Of a DNA stretch of 11,004 nucleotides, positions 5,804 through 11,004 are shown piece by piece. The stretch is from positions 1 through 11,004 of the forward strand of contig JBILNK010000148.1 in assembly GCA_044375105.1 (NCBI GenBank). Reading direction: 5' to 3'. The position numbers were made by a program, and so were the translations under genes. The stretch is from JBIKLM01 sp044375105. Its GTDB lineage: Bacteria; Planctomycetota; UBA1135; GCA-002686595. The stretch's first letter is position 1, and every line of letters starts with the position of its first letter. Under the pieces are notes generated by a model that worked only from the letters and a program-made list of their open reading frames with translations, was not told the origin of the DNA and did no database searches.

Positions 5804-7279
5804 ATGCAACCGGCTGCCCACGCATCCCCCACGCCCGCCCCGGCCCAGAGTTCCGTCTCGTCCAACGACGGCTCCCGCCACATCGTGATCCTGGGCGCCG
5901 GTCTGGCTGGCCTGTCGGCCGCCTACGAGCTCTCCAAGGCCGGTGTGCGCTGCACCGTGGTCGAGCGCGAGGACTACGAAGGCGGCATGGCCTGCTCCTG
6001 GCCCAAGGAAGGCTTCTGGCTCGACCACGGCCCGCACCGCTTCCACAGCCGGGACGAAGAGCTGATCCGGCACATCTACGAGGTGCTCGACAACGAGGTG
6101 GTGATCCGCGACCGCCTCTCGCGCATCTATATGCAGGGCAAGTTCTTCGACTACCCGCTCAAGGCGATGAACGTCTTGAAGAGCTTGCCCACGCCGCTCT
6201 TGCTGCGCGCGATCTACGACTACGTCTGGATCCGCGGCGTCCAGCTGTTCAAGACGATCCCGGACGACAACTTCGAGAATTGGGTCATCAAGCGCTTCGG
6301 CAAGACGCTCTACCGGCTGTTCTTCGGGACCTACACCTCGAAGGCCTGGAAGATGCCCTGCACGCAGATCTCGGCCGACTGGGCCAGCCAGCGCATCAGC
6401 CAGGCGAACCTGTGGGACACGATCATCAAGACCCTGAATCCGCCGCGCGAAGGCGAGGTGCGCAGCTTGGTGAGCGAGTTCTGGTACCCCAAGCACGGCG
6501 GCATCGGACAGATCGGCCGCAAGTACGCCGAGAAGATCCGCGCCATGGGCAACCAGGTGCTGCTCGAGACCCCCGTCGAGCGCATCGAGGTCGAGGGCGA
6601 TCTGGCCAAGCGCGTGGTCTGCCGCCGCAAGGACGGCAGCGAGCTGGCGCTCGAATGCGACGAGGTCCTGAACACGATCCCGCTGAGCCGCGTGCTGGAG
6701 ACCCTGCGCCCGGCGATCGGCCCGGACGTGACCCAGTCGATCTCCAAGCTGCGCTACATCGGCATCGTGTTCGTGTATCTCGAGATCCAGAAGGCGACCC
6801 TCTCGCCGGACCACTGGGTCTATCTGCCGGAAAAGAACCTCACGATCCACAGGATCAGCGAGTTCAAGAACTTCTCCGACGATTCGGCGCCCGGCGACCG
6901 GACCGTGGTGTGCTGCGAGATCACTTGCAACGTGGGCGATGAGCACTGGCGCATGGACCTCGAGCAGGGCGCCAAGGTGGCCGAGCGCGACCTGATCACC
7001 GTGGGGCTGCTGGAGCCTGGCATCTCGCGCGGCATCGACCTGCACAAGCTGCCCTACGCCTACCCGGTCTACGACCTGACCTACCGCGAGAACCTCGAGA
7101 ACCTGAAGCGCGCCGTCAAGCGGGTCAAGAACCTGCGCACCACCGGGCGCCAGGGCCTGTACCGCTACAACAACATGGACCACTCGATCGCCATGGGCCG
7201 GCGCATGGCCAAGACGCTGGCCAAGGGCGTCGACGCGCGCGCCGACGACGTGGCCGCCGGCCAGGAGTACTTCGGTTGA
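5804..7279 (+). CDS. FAD-dependent oxidoreductase, amine-oxidase/protoporphyrinogen-oxidase-like
   Basis: A 491-residue protein with a full Rossmann FAD-binding start after a short Pro/Ala/Ser leader: HIVILGAGLAGLSAAYEL (GxGxxG at 31-36), the acidic ribose-binding Glu54 in VVERED, and the GG at 60-61. LDHGPHRFHS (73-82) is the second conserved strand typical of amine-oxidase/UDP-galactopyranose-mutase-like flavoproteins. The C-terminal FAD-contact motif is present as GLYRYNNMDHSIAMG (about 451-465), so the enzyme appears intact. No signal peptide or membrane helix is obvious. Members of this group often sit in polysaccharide or lipid-linked sugar loci, and two methyltransferases follow here, but the substrate is not identifiable. 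The ATG at 5804 is the only sensible start before the FAD motif; no ribosome site precedes it. It overlaps the next gene by TTGA, so the two are likely translated together. Confidence 0.9.
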   Translation: MQPAAHASPTPAPAQSSVSSNDGSRHIVILGAGLAGLSAAYELSKAGVRCTVVEREDYEGGMACSWPKEGFWLDHGPHRFHSRDEELIRHIYEVLDNEVVIRDRLSRIYMQGKFFDYPLKAMNVLKSLPTPLLLRAIYDYVWIRGVQLFKTIPDDNFENWVIKRFGKTLYRLFFGTYTSKAWKMPCTQISADWASQRISQANLWDTIIKTLNPPREGEVRSLVSEFWYPKHGGIGQIGRKYAEKIRAMGNQVLLETPVERIEVEGDLAKRVVCRRKDGSELALECDEVLNTIPLSRVLETLRPAIGPDVTQSISKLRYIGIVFVYLEIQKATLSPDHWVYLPEKNLTIHRISEFKNFSDDSAPGDRTVVCCEITCNVGDEHWRMDLEQGAKVAERDLITVGLLEPGISRGIDLHKLPYAYPVYDLTYRENLENLKRAVKRVKNLRTTGRQGLYRYNNMDHSIAMGRRMAKTLAKGVDARADDVAAGQEYFG

Positions 7280-8199
7280 TCGAGCTGCCCGGGCTGGCCC
7301 GGCCGGTGGCCGCGGACAGCCTGGAGGACGTCGCTTGCGGTCTGTGCGGCAGCCGCGAGCGTTCCCTCCACTTCAAGGACGGTCCCTTCAGCGTGGTGCG
7401 CTGCAGCGCCTGCGGGCTGCACTACGTGACCCCGCGGCTCAAGCCGGGCGCCTTGATCGAGAGCGTCTACGACGAGGGCTATTGGAGCTCCGGGGCCGCC
7501 AAGGACCGCGGCTACACGGACTATCGCGCCGACGCGCCGCTGTACCTCAAGACCTACCAGCGCCGCAAAGCCGTGGTGAAGCGCCACTTCCCGCGCCCCG
7601 GCCGGGTCCTGGACGTGGGCTGCGCGGCCGGCTACTTCCTCTCGGTGCTCCAGGGCGAGGGCTGGCAGGTGGTCGGGTACGAGCCCTCCGACGCGATCCG
7701 CGCCCAGGCCAAGGAGCGCCTGGCCGGGGCGCCGGTCCACGGCGGCCGGCTCGAGGAAGCGCCGCTCGAGCCCGGCAGTTTCGACCTGGTCAGCTTCTGG
7801 GACGTGATCGAACACGTGCCCGACCCCGTGGCGACCCTGCGGCACGTGCGCAGCCTGCTGAAGCCCGGCGGCAAGCTCCTGATCGAGACCCAGAACATCC
7901 ACAGCCGTGCGGCCCGCTGGATGGGCAAGAAGTGGCAGCACTACAAGCACGCAGAGCACATCTACCACTTCGACCCGAGCACCCTTGCGCAGCTCTTCGA
8001 GCGCGCCGGTTTCGAACAGCTCGAGAACACCCCCGCCCTGGGCGGCAAGTACGTCTCCTTGGGCTTCATCGCGGAGCGCTCCGCGCGCCTCTCGCCGCTG
8101 GCGGCCTGGCTTTGTTCGCCGCTCAAGCTGCTGGCCGACCGCTCGGTCTACATCAACCTGTTCGACGAGATGATCGCCGTGGCCCGGCCCAAGCCCTGA
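7276..8199 (+). CDS. Class I SAM-dependent methyltransferase with N-terminal Cys4 motif
   Basis: A 307-residue protein starting at TTG 7276. The start is unusual but well supported: AGGAG lies eight bases upstream (7263-7267) and the codon overlaps the preceding stop as TTGA. The N-terminus has a CxxC pair (Cys21, Cys24) and a second pair (Cys43, Cys46) in CGLCGSRERS and VRCSACGLHYVTPR, a probable zinc ribbon often seen in front of this methyltransferase type. The SAM fold follows: motif I VLDVGCAAGYFLSVL (111-125), the acidic end of strand 2 at Glu136 (VVGYEPSD), FDLVSFWDVIEHVPDP (169-184) and the LKPGGKLLIET strand (195-205). The tail (about 263-295) has a moderately hydrophobic stretch. 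It probably modifies a sugar, lipid or small metabolite together with the flavoprotein; the target is unknown. Confidence 0.9.
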   Translation: MIELPGLARPVAADSLEDVACGLCGSRERSLHFKDGPFSVVRCSACGLHYVTPRLKPGALIESVYDEGYWSSGAAKDRGYTDYRADAPLYLKTYQRRKAVVKRHFPRPGRVLDVGCAAGYFLSVLQGEGWQVVGYEPSDAIRAQAKERLAGAPVHGGRLEEAPLEPGSFDLVSFWDVIEHVPDPVATLRHVRSLLKPGGKLLIETQNIHSRAARWMGKKWQHYKHAEHIYHFDPSTLAQLFERAGFEQLENTPALGGKYVSLGFIAERSARLSPLAAWLCSPLKLLADRSVYINLFDEMIAVARPKP

Positions 8200-8347
8200 C
8201 GGGAGCGCCGCTCGGCGCGCTTCGGTCTGCGGACCCCACAGCAGCCCCGCGGCCGCCCGAGCGCCGGCTGGAAGCCTCCTCGATCCTCCCCCACGGCCTA
8301 AACTGCTCCGCGCCGCGGCCAGCCTCGAGGCTGCCGGCGCCCGCCCC

Positions 8348-9118
8348 ATGGACCAGATCGCGTACCGCCAATTCCTGGAGCTCGAACGCACCCACTGGTG
8401 GTTCCGCGGGCGGCGCAGCGTGTATCTGGGCCTCTTGGCGCACCTGATCGAGCGCGAGGGCCGGCCCCCGCAGCGCATCCTGGACCTGGGCTGCGGCATG
8501 GGCGGCTTCCTGGAGGGCCTGGCGCACCTGGGCCAGCGCGTCTACCCCTCGGACATCTCGGTCGAGAGCCTGGCGACCTGCCGGCAGCGCGGCTTCGGCC
8601 AGGGCGCGGTCTCCCACGGGTACGCGCTGCCCTACCGCGATCAGAGCTTCGACCTGGTGTGCCTGTTCGACGCCATCGAACACATCGAAGACGACCGGCG
8701 CGCCATGGCCGAGATCGCGCGGGTGCTGCGCCCCGGCGGGCGCGTGTTCCTGTCGGTGCCGGCCTATCAGTTCCTGTTCGCCAACAACGACCGCGTGGCC
8801 CAACACTTCCGGCGCTACACCCGCGGCGCCGTGGCCAGCCTGTTCGGCTCCGCGGGCCTCTTGGTCGAGCGCAATTCCCACGCCAACGTGCTGCTCTTCC
8901 CCGCGATCCTGCCGGCCGTGCTGGCGATCAAGGGCCTCGAGCGCCTCTTGTCCCTCGAAGCGCGCAGCGACCACACCAACCTGTCCTGGCCGATCCCCGC
9001 GTTCGTGCACGGCCTGCTGCACGCCCTGTTCGCCGCCGAGCTCCACGGCACCCGCCGCTTCGACTGGCCCGTGGGGCACTCGATCGTGGCCTCGGCGCGC
9101 AAACCAGCCGCCACCTGA
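8348..9118 (+). CDS. Class I SAM-dependent methyltransferase, WWFRGRR type
   Basis: A 256-residue protein from ATG 8348, 148 bases after the previous methyltransferase; the gap holds no gene and no good ribosome site. The N-terminal THWWFRGRR (15-23) is a signature seen in methyltransferases of envelope glycan and lipid loci. SAM-binding motif I is ILDLGCGMGGFLEGL (44-58), Asp69 ends strand 2, FDLVCLFDAIEHIEDD (101-116) is the post-II region, and RVLRPGGRVFLSVPAYQFLF (125-144) follows with the PAYQ signature. A hydrophobic segment, VLLFPAILPAVLAI (181-194), could sit on the membrane. It is distinct in sequence from the preceding methyltransferase and lacks the Cys4 region, so the pair is not a recent tandem duplication. 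The substrate is unknown. Confidence 0.9.
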   Translation: MDQIAYRQFLELERTHWWFRGRRSVYLGLLAHLIEREGRPPQRILDLGCGMGGFLEGLAHLGQRVYPSDISVESLATCRQRGFGQGAVSHGYALPYRDQSFDLVCLFDAIEHIEDDRRAMAEIARVLRPGGRVFLSVPAYQFLFANNDRVAQHFRRYTRGAVASLFGSAGLLVERNSHANVLLFPAILPAVLAIKGLERLLSLEARSDHTNLSWPIPAFVHGLLHALFAAELHGTRRFDWPVGHSIVASARKPAAT

Positions 9119-9197
9119 GGCGGGCGCAGCGACCGCGGGCAGCAGTTTCGCGCAGCGACCTCGCGATGCGGCTGCGGATCCGCGCCGCTGTGGGATC

Positions 9198-9278
9198 CGA
9201 GCCTGTCCGGCCGCCAGTTGGCGGACCGGAGGCAGGCGCTCTTGAGACTGGCGCTCCAAAGGCTGGAGGACAGGCTCG
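9198..9278. repeat. Inverted repeat arms enclosing the convergent spacer hairpins
   Basis: CGAGCCTGTCC at 9198-9208 recurs as its exact reverse complement at 9268-9278. This larger fold competes with the 9201-9237 hairpin. A further 9-base stem with a 3-base loop lies at 9285-9305. The spacer 9119-9319 is otherwise without a gene. Confidence 0.5.
9201..9237. terminator. Long imperfect hairpin between convergent genes
   Basis: The arms GCCTG, TCCGG and CCGCC pair with GGCGG, CCGGA and CAGGC around an AGTT loop, with only a 1-base and a 2-base bulge on the right side: 15 pairs in total. It lies 83 bases after the methyltransferase stop and 83 bases beyond the chaperone stop on the other strand, so it could end transcription from both sides. 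No T run follows on either strand. Confidence 0.4.
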
Positions 9279-9319
9279 CCGGAGGGCTTGGGCGGCGCCC
9301 GAGCCGTCTGGCCGGCTGG

Positions 9320-11004
9320 TCAGCTTCCCGCCGGCGGGGATTCGGGCGCTTGGGCCTCCGCACCGGCCTCGGGAGCACCGGCCTCGGGAGCACCGGCCTC
9401 GGGAGCACCGGCCTCGGCGCCGGGCGCGGTTGGCGCGCCGGGACCTTCCCGGCGCGGATCGACCAGCACCAAGCCGAAGTCGCGCTTAAGGGCCTCGAAG
9501 GACAGGGGGCCTTCGCTGCTGAACTCGAACTGGGCCCGGGCCAGGTTCTGCTGATAGAGGCTGTCCCACTGCTTGGCCTTCATCTTGGCGATCGGCAGGG
9601 GTCGCTTGCCGGCGGCGCGGACCAGCACGAAGCGGGTCTGGTCGAGGGTCTCGACCACCTCGCCGAGGGCGCCCTCGGCCAGGGAATAGACCGGCGCGTG
9701 GGTGCGCAGGAAGGAGTGCAGCGGGTCCTCGAACTGCGGGTCTTCGCTGGCGCCGTGCTCGCGGGGCAGGAAGTCGCGCGCGGCCACGCTCAGCCCGCGC
9801 GCCGCGGCCGCGGCGGCGAAGGCCTCGGCGCTGACGATGCGCGGCTCGAGCGGCGCGAGCTCGCCCTCGGCCAAGGGCGGCAGCAGCTCGGCGGACAGGC
9901 TCTCCAGGGCCGCGCGGGCCAGTTCCTTTTGCTTGTCGGCCAGCCAGCGCTGCTCGACCTGCCCGCGGATCTCCGCGAAAGGCGGCGCGGCCGGCTCGAC
10001 GCGCTGGACCAGCTCGGCCAGCAGCAGCGCCGAGCGCTCGACCACCGGCGAGCCCACCAGGGCCCCCGGCTCGCTCAGGGCGCGCAGTTGGCCGAGCAGG
10101 TAGTCGCCGCCCAGGTCCGGCAGCTCGCGCCATTCCTGATCGCTGCGGGCCTGGCCGTCGGCGAGCACGAGCAGGCCGAAGCGCCCGGCCTCGACGCCCA
10201 GCTCGAGGGTTTCGCCGGCGGCGCGCCGTGTGCGCAGGCTCTCGAGCAGTTGGGTCAGGTGCTGTTGCAGCGCGGCCTCGAGGGCCGCTTGGGCCTTGAC
10301 CGTCTCGTAGGGCGCGTAGAGCTGCTCGGGCGCTTCAGGATTGGGGGCCGCGAGCTTGAAGCGCCGGAAGTAGTTGCGCTTGTAGTAGCCGTCGCCCTCG
10401 ACCTCGGGATCCCAGCCCTCCGGCAGCGGGAAGGCGGCCGCCAGGGCCGCGGAATCGAAGCTCGCCGGCACGGCGGGGTCGCTGGGCAGCGGGATCGCGG
10501 CCAGGCTGGCGCTGCGCTTCTCGGGCGAATACAAGGCGCGGCGCTCCACCTCGGGGCGCTGATTCCACCAGGCCTCGAGGCCGGCGTCGTCGGGCAGCGC
10601 CGCGCGCGCGGCGTCCGCTTGGGCCGCGATCTCGACCGAGAGCGCTTCGAAGGCGAACTCCGGGTACGACTCCTCCCAGGCCTTGCGCAGATCTTCTGCC
10701 GCGGGCAGGGAGCCCAGATAGCTGATCAGCTGACGGAAGCGCTCGGCGCGCAGGAAGCGGCGCAGGTTTTCCTGGAACCCGAGCACGCCGCCCGAGCCCG
10801 GCAGACCGTCGACGCGGCGCTGGAAGTTCTGCGAGGTGCCGTAGTTGCGCACGATCTGCCCGAGCTGCTTGGCCAGCTCCGCGTCGCTGACGGTCACGCC
10901 ATGCTCGATCGCCAAGGCGTCGAGCACCACGAAGCTGGCGATCTGCTCGAGGTCCAGCTCGGGGCGACGGCCGGTGGCGACCTCGAAGATTTGCGCGTAG
11001 GCGT
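9320..11004 (-). CDS. PpiD/SurA-like periplasmic folding protein (N-terminus cut by window edge)
   Basis: The frame is open from the right edge to the stop at 9320, giving about 560 residues; the start lies outside the window, so the internal GTG at 10930 is not the true start. The visible N-terminus (IASFVVLDALAIEHGVTVSD followed by AELAKQLGQIV) resembles the SurA/PpiD N-terminal chaperone domain, and FLRAERFRQLISYLGS with EKRSASLAAIPLP continues that pattern. A later part (PYETVKAQAALEAALQQHL, then PPFAEIRGQVEQRWLADKQK) matches the helical segment following the rotamase in PpiD-like proteins. I see no clear parvulin catalytic core, so this may be a chaperone without isomerase activity. Helical, Ala-rich regions follow, then a low-complexity tail of GAPEA repeats. 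Location is probably envelope, with any membrane anchor expected in the missing N-terminus. It is convergent with the methyltransferase gene and unlikely to share a transcript with it. Confidence 0.75.
   Translation of the reverse strand, partial: AYAQIFEVATGRRPELDLEQIASFVVLDALAIEHGVTVSDAELAKQLGQIVRNYGTSQNFQRRVDGLPGSGGVLGFQENLRRFLRAERFRQLISYLGSLPAAEDLRKAWEESYPEFAFEALSVEIAAQADAARAALPDDAGLEAWWNQRPEVERRALYSPEKRSASLAAIPLPSDPAVPASFDSAALAAAFPLPEGWDPEVEGDGYYKRNYFRRFKLAAPNPEAPEQLYAPYETVKAQAALEAALQQHLTQLLESLRTRRAAGETLELGVEAGRFGLLVLADGQARSDQEWRELPDLGGDYLLGQLRALSEPGALVGSPVVERSALLLAELVQRVEPAAPPFAEIRGQVEQRWLADKQKELARAALESLSAELLPPLAEGELAPLEPRIVSAEAFAAAAAARGLSVAARDFLPREHGASEDPQFEDPLHSFLRTHAPVYSLAEGALGEVVETLDQTRFVLVRAAGKRPLPIAKMKAKQWDSLYQQNLARAQFEFSSEGPLSFEALKRDFGLVLVDPRREGPGAPTAPGAEAGAPEAGAPEAGAPEAGAEAQAPESPPAGS
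9365..9421. repeat. 15-base tandem repeat encoding GAPEA units
   Basis: The unit GGCCTCGGGAGCACC occurs three times perfectly (9365-9379, 9380-9394, 9395-9409) plus a partial fourth copy to 9421. It encodes Gly-Ala-Pro-Glu-Ala repeats near the C-terminus of the PpiD/SurA-like protein. Because 15 is a multiple of three, copy-number change would lengthen or shorten the tail without a frameshift. Confidence 0.85.

Noticed and set aside
5750..7183. Long open frame antisense to the flavoprotein gene
   Set aside because: Its composition (Val/Ala/Asp/His/Leu-rich, no motifs) is typical of the antisense strand of a GC-rich gene, while the plus strand has complete FAD motifs.
7165..9259. Two long minus-strand open frames across the methyltransferase genes
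   Set aside because: No recognisable domain; the plus strand encodes complete SAM-binding motifs in both genes.
1..11004. tRNA, rRNA, CRISPR array, insertion sequence or attachment site
   Set aside because: No tRNA-like cloverleaf, rRNA segment, regularly spaced repeats, transposase motif or terminal inverted repeats were seen.

Overview
The window is very GC-rich (roughly 70% by eye), densely coded, and shows no tRNA, rRNA, CRISPR array or transposase. Many starts lack a clear Shine-Dalgarno sequence. A DUF1573 lipoprotein, carboxypeptidase-regulatory-like repeats and an exported C39-like protein together suggest Planctomycetota. Another high-GC environmental phylum such as Myxococcota cannot be excluded from sequence alone.

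Left part (1-4394, minus strand): four genes read right to left. They are a small exported protein with 12 cysteines after its membrane segment (3888-4394), an exported and C-terminally anchored protein with a C39-peptidase-like domain (2173-3891), a DUF1573 lipoprotein (1016-2176), and a membrane-anchored protein with carboxypeptidase-regulatory-like repeats that runs off the left edge (1-1019). All three junctions are 4-base NTGA start/stop overlaps, so this looks like one translationally coupled envelope operon. The Cys-rich protein carries a stretch that fits the double-glycine leader consensus position by position, directly before a C39-like gene. This is the best candidate in the window for an undescribed system: processing or display of a disulfide-rich peptide outside the cell.

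Middle (4395-5803): a 430-base divergent intergenic region holds an 11-base C tract just upstream of the Cys-rich gene, a G-run cluster and an imperfect repeat. It is followed by a short histidine-kinase-like gene (4825-5550) that keeps the ATPase domain but lacks the sensor and the phosphoacceptor H-box.

Right part (5804-9118, plus strand): an FAD-dependent amine-oxidase-like oxidoreductase and two class I SAM methyltransferases, the first coupled to the oxidoreductase by a TTGA overlap. This combination is common in glycan or lipid-linked modification loci, but the substrate cannot be read here. A hairpin-rich spacer separates them from a convergent PpiD/SurA-like chaperone gene (9320-11004, minus strand) that runs off the right edge and ends in a GAPEA repeat tail.

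Codon use appears more strongly G/C-ending in the right half (from about 4825) than in the four-gene operon on the left. This is a visual impression and was not computed.
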